64,000 nt of DNA from Rhizomonospora bruguierae (GTDB taxonomy: Bacteria; Actinomycetota; Actinomycetes; Mycobacteriales; Micromonosporaceae), in contig NZ_BBQH01000012.1 of the NCBI RefSeq assembly GCF_018397995.1, positions 200,144 to 264,143 of the forward strand, given 5' to 3'. The first letter of the stretch is position 1; every line of letters starts with the position of its first letter. Positions 1-7,882 of this stretch are shown piece by piece. Below the pieces are notes generated by a model. The model was not told the DNA's origin. It saw only the letters and a list, made by a program, of their open reading frames with translations, and ran no database searches. The translations under genes were made by a program, and so were the position numbers.

Positions 1-201
1 GAACTGCTCATGCGATCCCCCGAAGATGTGCAGTGGTCGCGCGTGTCCCCGGACGTGCGGCCGTGAGCAGGATACGGCCGATCGACCGGCCCCGCTATGC
101 CGCTCCGGCGCGGGGCGGCGGCCATTCGCACGCCTTCCTGCCCTTTCGCGCCATTGGCACGAACCCCCACCCGCTCGCGCCCACACCGGCACGACGTGGG
201 C
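1..201. other. Intergenic left edge, possible promoter of a gene leaving the window
   Basis: No convincing gene body is present. On the minus strand an ATG at 11-9 is preceded by a GGGGG stretch at ribosome-binding distance, so a leftward gene may start here with only three codons in the window. A TATCCT-like element lies near 75 on the minus strand and could be its -10. The identity of that gene cannot be told from this window. Confidence 0.3.
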
Positions 202-221
202 GGCATCGGGTCTCCCGTGCC
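202..221 (-). terminator. Hairpin just downstream of recX
   Basis: Eight base pairs, GGCA(T)CGGG against CCCGTGCC, with a TCT loop and one bulged base, begin three bases after the recX stop. There is no T-run, which is usual for actinobacterial terminators. It probably ends the recA-recX transcript. Confidence 0.45.
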
Positions 222-224
222 CGG

Positions 225-1079
225 TCAGCCCTCGGGTTCCATCGCCTCGGCGAGGGCGTCGGGGTCGATCTGCTCGGTGAACGCGGCCGCTTCGGCGTCG
301 CGGGCGGCCATCGCCTCCTTCACGGCGCGGATCGCGACGCCGGCCGGGTAGCCCTTGCGCGCCAGCATGCCGGTGACCTTTCGGAACACCGCCTCGGGCG
401 GGCCGGTGGCGGTGCGCAGCCGGCGCTCGGCGAGGGCGCGCGCGGTGGCGGCCTCGGTCTCGGGGTCCAGCTCCTCCAGGGCGGCGCCGGCGGCGTCCAC
501 GTCCACGCCGCGCTGGCGCAGTTCGTTGGCCAGCGCCCGGCGGGCGAGCCCGCGACCGTGGTGGCGGCTGGTCACCCAGGCGCGGGCGAAGGCGGCGTCG
601 TCGATGATGCCGACCTCGTCGTACCGGTCGAGCACCTCGGCGGTCGTCTCCGGGGAGATGCCCTTCCGGCGCAGCGCGGCTGCCAACTCGGCGCGGGTGC
701 GGGGGCGCACGGCGAGCTGACGCAGGCAGATCTCCCGCGCTACCTCCGCCTCGGCTCGCTGCGGGGCCGGCTCCGGTGCGCGGGCGCCCGGGAGGTCCGT
801 CGGGTCTGGGGGGTCAGCGGCGCCCGGGGCGCTGGTCGGATCGGCGGAGTCGGCGGAGTCGGAGAAATCGGCGGGGTCGGGCGGGTACGCCGCGCGGCGG
901 GGCGCACCGGAGGCGGGTAGCGCCCCCTCCGGCCATCCCGCCTCCGCGTCCTCGGACCAGCCCGCGGCCAGCGGCCCACCACGCCGCCGGCGCCCGGACC
1001 GGGAACCGCCCGTCGCACCCGCCCGGGGCGGGGCGGCATCCCACCCGCGCCCCGAACGGGCGCCTCGCCTGCCCGGCAC
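225..1079 (-). CDS. recX: RecX regulatory protein
   Basis: RecX binds RecA filaments and limits RecA recombinase and coprotease activity in the cytoplasm. The conserved part is the last ~150 residues: a helical triplet beginning near [17 protein letters not shown] and continuing through [17 protein letters not shown], typical of RecX three-helix repeats. The N-terminal ~120 residues are low-complexity, rich in Pro, Asp, Ala and Arg, so the protein is longer than the usual 150-210 residues. The start is placed at the GTG at 1079, 16 bases after the recA stop, because upstream codons would run into recA. No strong ribosome site is visible, so the start is uncertain. Position directly behind recA in the same direction supports the call and suggests co-transcription and SOS control. 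Confidence 0.88.
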   Translation of the reverse strand: MPGRRGARSGRGWDAAPPRAGATGGSRSGRRRRGGPLAAGWSEDAEAGWPEGALPASGAPRRAAYPPDPADFSDSADSADPTSAPGAADPPDPTDLPGARAPEPAPQRAEAEVAREICLRQLAVRPRTRAELAAALRRKGISPETTAEVLDRYDEVGIIDDAAFARAWVTSRHHGRGLARRALANELRQRGVDVDAAGAALEELDPETEAATARALAERRLRTATGPPEAVFRKVTGMLARKGYPAGVAIRAVKEAMAARDAEAAAFTEQIDPDALAEAMEPEG

Positions 1080-1095
1080 CAAACCCGCGGGCCGA

Positions 1096-2145
1096 TCAGA
1101 AGTCGACCGGCGGCAGCTCCGGGCCACCGGTGGCGTCCGCACCGGCGCCCGCGCCGACGCCGAGCTTCTCGAGGATCTTCTTCTCGATCTCGGCCGCCAC
1201 GTCCGGGTTCTCCTTGAGGAACGTGCGGGCATTCTCCTTGCCCTGACCGAGCTGGTCGCCGTCGTAGGTGTACCAGGCGCCGGACTTGCGGATGAAGCCC
1301 TGCTCCACGCCGACGTCGATCAGCGAGCCCTCGCGGGAGATCCCCTTGCCGTACATGATGTCGAACTCGGCCTGCTTGAACGGGCTGGCCACCTTGTTCT
1401 TGACGACCTTGACCCGGGTCCGGTTGCCGACCACCTCGGTGCCGTCCTTGAGGCTCTCGATGCGGCGCACGTCCAGCCGGACCGAGGCGTAGAACTTCAG
1501 CGCCTTGCCGCCGGTGGTGGTCTCCGGGCTGCCGAACATCACGCCGATCTTCTCGCGCAACTGGTTGATGAAGATGGCGGTGGTGCCGGAGTTGTTCAGC
1601 ACGCCGGTGATCTTCCGCAGCGCCTGGCTCATCAGCCGGGCCTGGAGGCCGACGTGGCTGTCGCCCATCTCGCCCTCGATCTCGGCGCGGGGCACCAGCG
1701 CGGCCACCGAGTCGATCACGATGATGTCCAGCGCGCCGGAGCGGACCAGCATGTCCGCGATCTCCAGCGCCTGCTCGCCGGTATCCGGCTGGGAGACCAG
1801 CAGCGCGTCGGTGTCCACCCCCAGGGCGCGGGCGTACTCCGGGTCCAGCGCGTGCTCTGCGTCGATGAACGCGGCGATGCCGCCGCCGCGCTGGGCGTTG
1901 GCGATCGCGTGCAGCGTCACCGTGGTCTTGCCGCTGGACTCCGGGCCGTAGACCTCCACGATCCGGCCGCGGGGCAGGCCGCCGATGCCGAGCGCCACGT
2001 CCAGCGCGATGGAGCCGGTGGGGATCACCGCCGTCTGCACCACCGGCCGCTCCCCCAGCCGCATGACCGACCCCTTGCCGAACTGCTTGTCGATCTGGGC
2101 CAGGGCCAGGTCCAGCGCCTTTCCCTTGTCCGGTCCTGCCGCCAT
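1096..2145 (-). CDS. recA: RecA recombinase
   Basis: RecA polymerises on single-stranded DNA, drives strand exchange and stimulates LexA self-cleavage. The 349-residue product from the ATG at 2145 has the normal RecA beginning ([18 protein letters not shown]), Walker [10 protein letters not shown], Walker B region [19 protein letters not shown], and L2 region [22 protein letters not shown]. It carries no intein, unlike M. tuberculosis RecA. The ATG is preceded by AGGGGTGG at a good distance. An in-frame GTG at 2190 would add 15 residues ([15 protein letters not shown]) and coincides with the predicted start of the RecA-NDp transcript, so an extended form is possible but less likely. Upstream are an SOS box and a RecA-NDp promoter. 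Confidence 0.98.
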   Translation of the reverse strand: MAAGPDKGKALDLALAQIDKQFGKGSVMRLGERPVVQTAVIPTGSIALDVALGIGGLPRGRIVEVYGPESSGKTTVTLHAIANAQRGGGIAAFIDAEHALDPEYARALGVDTDALLVSQPDTGEQALEIADMLVRSGALDIIVIDSVAALVPRAEIEGEMGDSHVGLQARLMSQALRKITGVLNNSGTTAIFINQLREKIGVMFGSPETTTGGKALKFYASVRLDVRRIESLKDGTEVVGNRTRVKVVKNKVASPFKQAEFDIMYGKGISREGSLIDVGVEQGFIRKSGAWYTYDGDQLGQGKENARTFLKENPDVAAEIEKKILEKLGVGAGAGADATGGPELPPVDF

Positions 2146-2196
2146 GCTCGCCACCCCTGTCGTCGCCGTCTTGGCCGGTCTCTTCGTCACGCCGAC

Positions 2197-2219
2197 ACGC
2201 TAGGCGCTGGGTCCGACAG
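2197..2219 (-). promoter_or_regulatory. RecA-NDp (PafBC-type) promoter of recA
   Basis: Read on the minus strand the sequence is CTGTCGGAC, eight bases, then TAGCGT. This fits the LexA-independent RecA-NDp consensus TTGTCRGTG-N8-TAGCNT known from mycobacteria, which PafBC activates. The predicted transcript start is about 2190, 45 bases before the recA ATG, close to the spacing of the corresponding M. tuberculosis promoter. Confidence 0.75.
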
Positions 2220-2273
2220 AAAACAGCCGCCGGGCCGTAGACCGCGGATGAGCGCCGACGCGAGGACCATACC

Positions 2274-2287
2274 CGAACATCTGTACG
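2274..2287. promoter_or_regulatory. Candidate LexA (SOS) box of recA
   Basis: CGAACATCTGTACG matches the actinobacterial/Bacillus SOS box GAAC-N4-GTTC with one changed base. It lies about 130 bases upstream of recA, separate from the RecA-NDp promoter. The two elements together point to dual control of recA, by LexA and by PafBC. Confidence 0.7.
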
Positions 2288-2324
2288 ATCATGAACGGAC
2301 TCGCCGAACGGGTGTACGAGCAGG

Positions 2325-2525
2325 TCAGCGCAGCTTCGTGGGGACCCGGTCCGGATACGCGGCGCACACGGCCCGCCACACGGTGAGCGCGGGCTCGCCC
2401 GCCTCCAGGGCCTCCACGACCGTGCGCCCGCCGAGCTGGGGCAGCACCTGGTCGCGGGCGACGCTGGCGGCGTACACCGGGCCGAACGCCTGCTCGAAGC
2501 GGGACCAGAAGTCGGTCAGTCGCAC
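2325..2525 (-). CDS. DUF3046 family protein
   Basis: This 66-residue soluble protein (begins [21 protein letters not shown], contains VVEALEAGE and VWRAVC) is a typical DUF3046 member, a small actinobacterial family usually found just upstream of recA. Its function is unknown. It starts five bases after the stop of the upstream MFS gene, so it is probably translated from the same message. The 180 bases between it and recA hold the SOS box and RecA-NDp promoter, so recA can be expressed separately. Gene-neighbour constancy is the only hint of a DNA-related role. Confidence 0.85.
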   Translation of the reverse strand: MRLTDFWSRFEQAFGPVYAASVARDQVLPQLGGRTVVEALEAGEPALTVWRAVCAAYPDRVPTKLR

Positions 2526-2529
2526 CGGA

Positions 2530-3840
2530 TCACTCCTCCTCCACCGGCGGCACGGGCCGCAGCGCCAGCGCCACCAAGGGCACCGTCACCAGGGCCGCGA
2601 GCAGGGTGAGCGTCGGGTACCCCGCGGCGTGCACCACGAACCCGCCCAGCGCGCCGGCGAGCGCGCCGGCCAGCCCCATGCTCAGGTCGGTCAGGCCCTG
2701 CGCCGCCGGCCGGTCCGGCGGCGGCACCGACTCGGACAGCAGCGTCGAGCCGGCCACCATCGTGCCCGACCAGCCCAGCCCCAGCAGTACCAGGCCCACC
2801 CCGAGCCGGACCGTGTCGTGCCCCGCGGTCCCGGCCACCGCGCAGGCGGCCACCAGCAGGGTCACCCCGCCGAGGATCACCGCGCGCCGGCCGAGCCGGT
2901 CGGACAGCACCCCGACCAGCGGGGACAGCGCGTACATGCCGGCGATGTGCAGGCTGAGCACCAGGCCCACGACGCGCAGCACGTCCGCGTCGCCGTGCGA
3001 CTCGCCGATCCGCACCGGCGTCATCGACATCACGCCGACCATCACCGCGTGCCCCACCGCGACGGCCGCGATGCCGAGCCGCGCCGCCGGCCGCCGGGCC
3101 ACGACGGGCAGCGCCGACCTCACCCCGGTTCTCCGGGTACCGGGGGCGGCGGCGGCCGGGGTCGCCAGGCGCAGCGGGTCGGGGCGCAGCAGGGCGAGCA
3201 GCGTGAGGGCCGAGAGCGCGAACGCCACGGCCGACAGCGCGAACGGCCCGCTCAGCGGCGGCACGCCCAGCGGGCGGGTGGTGGCGTCGGCGAGGGCGGC
3301 GAAGTTCGGCGCCGAGACCGCGCCGAGGGTGGTGGCCCAGACGATGAGCGACAGGTCCCGGCCGCGGCGCCCCGGCGGGGAGAGGTCCATCGCGGCGTAG
3401 CGGGCCTGGAGGCCGGCGGCGCTGCCGCCGCCGAACAGCAGCATGCCGGCGAGCACCAGCGACACCGAGCGCAGCGCCGCCCCGCCCACCACGACCAGGG
3501 CGCCGGCCGCGCCGCACAGGTACGCCAGCGCCAGCGCGGGCCGCCGCCCGCGCGACTGCGTCAGCCGGGTGACCGGGATCGCCAGCAGCGCGCCGCCGAT
3601 CACGCTCGAGCTGCCCGCCAGCCCGGAGATGCCGGCGCCGCCGAGCCGGGCCGCCAGCAGGGCGCCGACCGAGATGCCCAGCGTCACCCCGACGCCGCCG
3701 ATCACCTGGGTACCGAACAGCAGCGCGAGCGTCCGGCGCCGCACCCGCGCGAGGTGGGGCGGGACGGTGGCCGCGGGCGTGGGTGCCGGCGGGCCGGCGG
3801 GAACGGTGTCGGGGCTGGCCGAAGGGCGCGTCGTGGTCAT
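2530..3840 (-). CDS. MFS transporter, drug-exporter type
   Basis: About 436 residues with 12 hydrophobic segments and the Major Facilitator layout. A loop motif GVLSDRLGRRAVILGG, the MFS motif-A-like sequence, follows the second half-repeat start, and the first half has VTRLTQSRGRRPALALAY. The protein is expected in the cytoplasmic membrane as a proton-driven exporter; the substrate cannot be told. The start is set at the ATG at 3840 (MTTTRPSAS). Another ATG at 3849 is equally possible because neither has a strong ribosome site. It is followed by the DUF3046 gene with a four-base gap. Confidence 0.85.
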   Translation of the reverse strand: MTTTRPSASPDTVPAGPPAPTPAATVPPHLARVRRRTLALLFGTQVIGGVGVTLGISVGALLAARLGGAGISGLAGSSSVIGGALLAIPVTRLTQSRGRRPALALAYLCGAAGALVVVGGAALRSVSLVLAGMLLFGGGSAAGLQARYAAMDLSPPGRRGRDLSLIVWATTLGAVSAPNFAALADATTRPLGVPPLSGPFALSAVAFALSALTLLALLRPDPLRLATPAAAAPGTRRTGVRSALPVVARRPAARLGIAAVAVGHAVMVGVMSMTPVRIGESHGDADVLRVVGLVLSLHIAGMYALSPLVGVLSDRLGRRAVILGGVTLLVAACAVAGTAGHDTVRLGVGLVLLGLGWSGTMVAGSTLLSESVPPPDRPAAQGLTDLSMGLAGALAGALGGFVVHAAGYPTLTLLAALVTVPLVALALRPVPPVEEE

Positions 3841-3930
3841 CGTCCGCATCGTTTCGCGCGGCCGGGCCACGATCAAGAGATTTCGAGCCACGCGTCCACC
3901 GGGCCGGTGCCCGGCCCCGGGCGTGCGGCG

Positions 3931-4596
3931 TCAGGCGGCGAGGGCGGCGGCGGCCACCTTCAGGTCGGCGACCAGGCCGCTGTACGCGGTCTGCCGGTCG
4001 TCGGCGCGCAGCACGGCGGACGGGTGGATGGTGGCGACCAGCTTGGCCGGCTCGACCGGGAAGTCCTGCGGCCGCTGGGCGGACTCGGGCCACGGGAGCA
4101 CCGTGCCGCGCGACTGGGTGACCCGGAACGACGGGCCGAGCAGCGCCTTGGCGGCGGTGGCGCCGAGGACCACGACGACGTCGGGGCGCAGGGCGGCGAA
4201 CTCGGCGACCAGCCAGGGGCGGCAGGCGGTGATCTCGATGCGGTCCGGCGACTGGTGGATGCGGCGCTTGCCGGGCCCGGACTGCTTGAACTTGAAGTGC
4301 TTGACCGCGTTGGTGATGTAGAGGTGCTCCACCGGCAGCCCGGCCTCGTCGACGGCGCGGCGCAGCAGGTGCCCGGCCGGGCCGACGAACGGCAGGCCCT
4401 GCCGGTCCTCCTGGTCGCCGGGCTGCTCGCCGACGAACACCAGCTTCGCGCCCGCGTCGCCCCGGCCGAACACGGTCTGGGTGGCGTCCTGGTACAGGTG
4501 GCAGCCCTGGCAGCCGGCCGCGGCGGCGCGCAGCTCGTCGAGGTCGGGCGGTCCGGACGGGACGAACTCCTGCGCTCCCGGTGCGGTCTCGGTCAT
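3931..4596 (-). CDS. udgX: UdgX-type uracil-DNA glycosylase
   Basis: The 221-residue protein belongs to the uracil-DNA glycosylase superfamily, UdgX branch. These iron-sulfur enzymes excise uracil and stay covalently attached to the abasic site through a histidine. Visible hallmarks are the motif GEQPGDQED at 56-64, the UdgX-specific loop KRRIH at 110-114 with the crosslinking His at 114, and IHPSA near residue 192. C29, C32 and C125 are candidate cluster ligands. Ordinary family 4 enzymes lack the KRRIH loop. The gene follows the MocR gene by 28 bases in the same direction and may share its transcript. No SOS or RecA-NDp element was found in front of it. Confidence 0.93.
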   Translation of the reverse strand: MTETAPGAQEFVPSGPPDLDELRAAAAGCQGCHLYQDATQTVFGRGDAGAKLVFVGEQPGDQEDRQGLPFVGPAGHLLRRAVDEAGLPVEHLYITNAVKHFKFKQSGPGKRRIHQSPDRIEITACRPWLVAEFAALRPDVVVVLGATAAKALLGPSFRVTQSRGTVLPWPESAQRPQDFPVEPAKLVATIHPSAVLRADDRQTAYSGLVADLKVAAAALAA

Positions 4597-4624
4597 CCCC
4601 CGTTTCTACCCGACGCTTCCGGCA

Positions 4625-5974
4625 TCACGCCGAGAGCCCACCCGCCGGGCCGTTCACCCCGACCGCCACCGCCACCGCCGCGGCGAGCGGGTCGATGCCG
4701 GGCTGGTCCAGGTTGCTCACGCTGATCCGTACCGCGGGCGGGGTGGCCAGCCGGTACAGGGAGCCGGGTGCCACGGCGTATCCGGCGTCGCGCAGCGCCG
4801 CGACGGTGACCGTCTCGTCGGGAACCGGTACCCAGACGTTGAGTCCGGTGTGGCCGGTGGCGGCGACGCCGCGCGCCGCGAGGGCGGCCAGCAGGGCGCG
4901 GCGCCGCCGGTCGTAGCTGGCGCCGGCGGACGCCACCAGCGCGGCGACGGACCGGTCCCGCCACAGCTCGACCACCAGGCGTTGCAGCACGGTGGACACC
5001 CAGCCGGCGCCGATCCGGGCGTGCCCGGCGACCCGGGCGACGGTGGTCTCGTCGCCGGCGATCACGGCCAGGCGCAGGTCCGGCCCGTACGGCTTGGAGA
5101 CCGAGCGGACGAACGCCCAGCGCCGCCCGGTGCCGGCCAGGGTGTGCAGCGCGACGTCGGCCAGTTCGGCGGCGTGGTCGTCCTCGATGAGCAGGGCGTC
5201 GGGGTGGGCGCGCAGCACGCGGCGCAGCGCGGCGGCGCGGGTGGCGCCGACGGCGGCGCCGGTGGGGTTGTGCGCGCGGCTGGTGACGATGGCCGCCTGC
5301 GCGCCGCCGGCCAGCGCGTGCGCCAGGCCGTCCGGCAGCGGCCCGTCGTCGTCCACCGGTACCGGCACCGGGGTGAGCCCGAGCGCGGCGACCAGGTCGA
5401 GCAGGTTGGCCCAGCTCGGATCCTCGACCGCGACCCGGTCGCCGGGGCGCAGGTGGGCGCCGAGCAGCCGCTCGATGCCGTCGAGGGCACCGCCGGAGAG
5501 GGTCAGTTGGGCGCGCCCGACCGGCACGCCGTCCGCGGCGAGCCGGCCGCGGGCCAGGTCGAGCAGTTCGGGCAGCGGGCCGGCCGCGGCGTACCCGACC
5601 GGCGTGGGCGCCGCCCGGATGAGCCGGCGCAGGGCGCCGTCGAGCCTGGGCACCAGGCGCAGGTCCGGCTCGCCGGTCGCCAGGTCCAGGATCCCCTCGG
5701 GTACCGGCGGCTGCCGCATCGCGCGCGGGATGGCGACCGGGGGTCGGTGCCGGACCCGGGTCCCGTTGCGCCCGGCGGTCTCGACCACGCCGCGCTGGCG
5801 CAGCGCCTGGTACGCCTTGGCGACGGTGGCCGGGCTGAGCCCCAGGTCGGCGGCGAGCCCCCGCACGGCGGGCAGCGCGGCGCCGGGCGGGAGCGCGCCG
5901 GCGCGCACGGCGGACTCGATGCTGGCCGAAATCTCGACCGCGGTAGCACCCCGGATCTGATAACGTACTGCCAC
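4625..5974 (-). CDS. MocR-type GntR regulator with aminotransferase fold
   Basis: The 449-residue protein has an N-terminal GntR winged helix (about 5-75, including LAADLGLSPATVAKAYQAL) joined to a fold-type I aminotransferase domain (about 95-440). The PLP-lysine region SVSKPYGPDLR is intact near residue 295. MocR proteins sense PLP or amino-compound aldimines and regulate nearby genes, often in vitamin B6 or amino acid metabolism. It diverges from a PPOX-GNAT gene with only 37 bases between them, and a perfect 12-base palindrome sits in that gap. The GTG at 5974 has no ribosome site, so translation may be leaderless. PdxR-like autoregulation is an inference. Confidence 0.88.
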   Translation of the reverse strand: MAVRYQIRGATAVEISASIESAVRAGALPPGAALPAVRGLAADLGLSPATVAKAYQALRQRGVVETAGRNGTRVRHRPPVAIPRAMRQPPVPEGILDLATGEPDLRLVPRLDGALRRLIRAAPTPVGYAAAGPLPELLDLARGRLAADGVPVGRAQLTLSGGALDGIERLLGAHLRPGDRVAVEDPSWANLLDLVAALGLTPVPVPVDDDGPLPDGLAHALAGGAQAAIVTSRAHNPTGAAVGATRAAALRRVLRAHPDALLIEDDHAAELADVALHTLAGTGRRWAFVRSVSKPYGPDLRLAVIAGDETTVARVAGHARIGAGWVSTVLQRLVVELWRDRSVAALVASAGASYDRRRRALLAALAARGVAATGHTGLNVWVPVPDETVTVAALRDAGYAVAPGSLYRLATPPAVRISVSNLDQPGIDPLAAAVAVAVGVNGPAGGLSA

Positions 5975-5985
5975 AGTTTTCAGAT

Positions 5986-5997
5986 TGTACTAGTACA
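5986..5997. promoter_or_regulatory. Palindromic operator between the MocR gene and the PPOX-GNAT gene
   Basis: TGTACTAGTACA is a perfect 12-base palindrome in the 37-base divergent space and is AT-rich against a GC-rich background. It overlaps where both promoters must lie. It is a natural binding site for the divergently encoded MocR regulator. Confidence 0.55.
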
Positions 5998-6011
5998 TTG
6001 GGGAGGGCGCC

Positions 6012-7238
6012 ATGACCGACACGTACCGGAAGACGGCGCGCACCACCGCGAGCCGGTACCGGGAACGGGTCGGCTACGACCGCGCGGCGGTGCACGCGGT
6101 GCTGGACGAGGCGTACGTCTGCCACCTCGGCTTCGTCGTGGACGGCGAGCCGCGGGTACTGCCCACCCTGCACGCCCGGATCGGCGACACCGTGTACGTG
6201 CACGGCTCCACCGGCAGCCGGCCACCGCTGGCCGCCCGGTCCACCGAAGGGCTGCCGGTCTGCCTGACCGCGACCCTGCTGGACGGCCTGGTCTACGCCC
6301 GCTCCCACTTCAACCACAGCGCGAACTACCGCTCGGTCGTGGCGCACGGCGTCGCCCGGCCGGTGACCGACGAGGCCGAGAAGCGGCGGGCGATGGACGC
6401 GCTGGTGGACAAGGTCGGCGCCGGCCGGTCGGCGGACAGCCGCCCGCCGACGAGGAAGGAACTGGCCGAGACGGCCGTGCTGGCGCTGCCGCTCACCGAG
6501 GTGTCCGTCAAGTCCCGCAGCGGGCCGGTCGGGGACGATGCCGAGGACCACGCGCTGCCGCACTGGGCCGGTGTCGTCCCGCTGCGCCTGACGCCCGGGA
6601 TCCCGGAGCCCGACGCCGGGGTGACCGCGCCGGTCCCCGACTACCTCCGCCCGCCCCGCTCCCCCTGGCTGACCCCGGTACCGATGCGCGGCGAGCACGT
6701 GATCCTCGAACCGCTCGACCTCGCGCACGCCGGGGCGCTGTTCGCCGCGACGGACGACCCGCTGGTGTGGCGGTACCTGACCCGGCCGCGGCCGGCGTCG
6801 GTGGCGGACCTGGCGGCGATCATCGCGGAGGCGCTCGCCGGTCACGCGCGCGGCGAGCGGGTGCCGTGGGTGCAGCGCTCCGCCCGCACCGGAGAGGTCA
6901 TCGGCACCACGTCGTACTACGCGGTCGACCCGGCGCGGCGGTCGCTGGCCATCGGGTCCACGTTCCTGGGCCGGCCCTGGTGGCGTACCGGGGTGAACAC
7001 CGAGGCGAAGCGGCTGCTGCTGCGCCGGGCGTTCGAGGATCTCGGCGCGATGCGCGTCGAGTGGCACACGGACATCCGCAACGACCGGTCGCAGCGCGCC
7101 GTCGAGCGCCTCGGCGCGACCCGGGAGGGCGTGCTCCGCGCCGACCGCCAGCGCCCCGACGGCAGCTGGCGGGACACGGTCCTGTACTCGATGACCGCGG
7201 ACGAGTGGCCCGCGTCGCCGGTGGCGGTGACCGCCTGA
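6012..7238 (+). CDS. Bifunctional PPOX-family / GNAT acetyltransferase
   Basis: The 408-residue product has two domains. Residues ~15-210 form a pyridoxamine-5'-phosphate-oxidase-like flavin/F420 split barrel (YVCHLGFVVDGEPRVLPTLHARIG, then FNHSANYRSVVAHG). Residues ~225-400 form a GNAT acetyltransferase (RGEHVILEPLDLAHAGALF, then HTDIRNDRSQRAVERLGATREG). This fused architecture is known in actinobacteria but its substrate is not. The ATG has a strong GGGGAGGG ribosome site. It overlaps the LeuE gene by one base (TGATG) and lies opposite a PLP-binding MocR regulator, which suggests a link to vitamin B6 or amine metabolism. Confidence 0.87.
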   Translation: MTDTYRKTARTTASRYRERVGYDRAAVHAVLDEAYVCHLGFVVDGEPRVLPTLHARIGDTVYVHGSTGSRPPLAARSTEGLPVCLTATLLDGLVYARSHFNHSANYRSVVAHGVARPVTDEAEKRRAMDALVDKVGAGRSADSRPPTRKELAETAVLALPLTEVSVKSRSGPVGDDAEDHALPHWAGVVPLRLTPGIPEPDAGVTAPVPDYLRPPRSPWLTPVPMRGEHVILEPLDLAHAGALFAATDDPLVWRYLTRPRPASVADLAAIIAEALAGHARGERVPWVQRSARTGEVIGTTSYYAVDPARRSLAIGSTFLGRPWWRTGVNTEAKRLLLRRAFEDLGAMRVEWHTDIRNDRSQRAVERLGATREGVLRADRQRPDGSWRDTVLYSMTADEWPASPVAVTA

Positions 7239-7882
7239 TGGGCGTCACCGACCTCGGGGCGTACGTGCTGGGCACCATCGCGATCGTCCTGCTGCCCGGC
7301 CCGAACTCGCTGTTCGTGCTCTCCACCGCCGCCCGGCGCGGGGTGCGCGCCGGGTACCGGGCGGCGGCCGGCGTGTTCCTGGGCGACGCCGTGCTGATGC
7401 TGCTGACCGCGGGCGGGGTGGCGTCGCTGCTGCGCGCGTACCCGCCGCTGTTCCTGGTGGTCAAATACGCCGGCGCGCTCTACCTCGGGTACCTCGGGGT
7501 GACGATGCTGGTCGGCGCGGGGCGGCGGTGGCGCCGCGGGGCGTCCACCTCGGCCGCGCCCGCGCCGAGCGCGGCCGACCTGCGCAGTCCGTTCCGGCGG
7601 GCGCTCGTGCTGAGCCTGCTGAACCCGAAGGCGATCCTGTTCTACGTCTCGTTCTTCATCCAGTTCGTCGACCCGGCCTACCGGTACCCGGCGCTGGCGT
7701 TCCTGGTGCTGGGCGCGATCCTCCAGGCGGTGAGCGCGATCTACCTGAGCACGCTCATCTTCACCGGGACGTACCTGGCGACCCAGTTCCGGCGGCGCCA
7801 CCGGCTCGCGGCCGGTGGCACCACCCTGGTCGGCGCGGTCTTCCTGGCGTTCGGGCTGAAGTTGGCGACGGCGTCGCTTTAA
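7238..7882 (+). CDS. leuE: LysE-family exporter, LeuE type
   Basis: A 214-residue membrane protein with six hydrophobic segments. It resembles E. coli LeuE along its length: IVLLPGPNSLFVLSTAARRG at the first segment, GVFLGDAVLMLL in the second, and LLNPKAILFYVSFFIQF in the fourth. The family exports leucine and similar amino acids across the cytoplasmic membrane. The ATG overlaps the stop of the PPOX-GNAT gene, so the two are translationally coupled and probably share a physiological role. The stop codon overlaps that of the convergent monooxygenase gene. Confidence 0.85.
   Translation: MGVTDLGAYVLGTIAIVLLPGPNSLFVLSTAARRGVRAGYRAAAGVFLGDAVLMLLTAGGVASLLRAYPPLFLVVKYAGALYLGYLGVTMLVGAGRRWRRGASTSAAPAPSAADLRSPFRRALVLSLLNPKAILFYVSFFIQFVDPAYRYPALAFLVLGAILQAVSAIYLSTLIFTGTYLATQFRRRHRLAAGGTTLVGAVFLAFGLKLATASL

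Noticed and set aside
1096-2145. Intein in recA, as in M. tuberculosis
   Set aside because: The protein is 349 residues with uninterrupted motifs.
2516-4093. Long open frames of 300-600 residues antisense or shifted to the MFS and UdgX genes
   Set aside because: They are Arg/Gly/Ala-rich products of high-GC third positions, show no domains and overlap well supported genes. The same was true for many other long shadow frames in the window.
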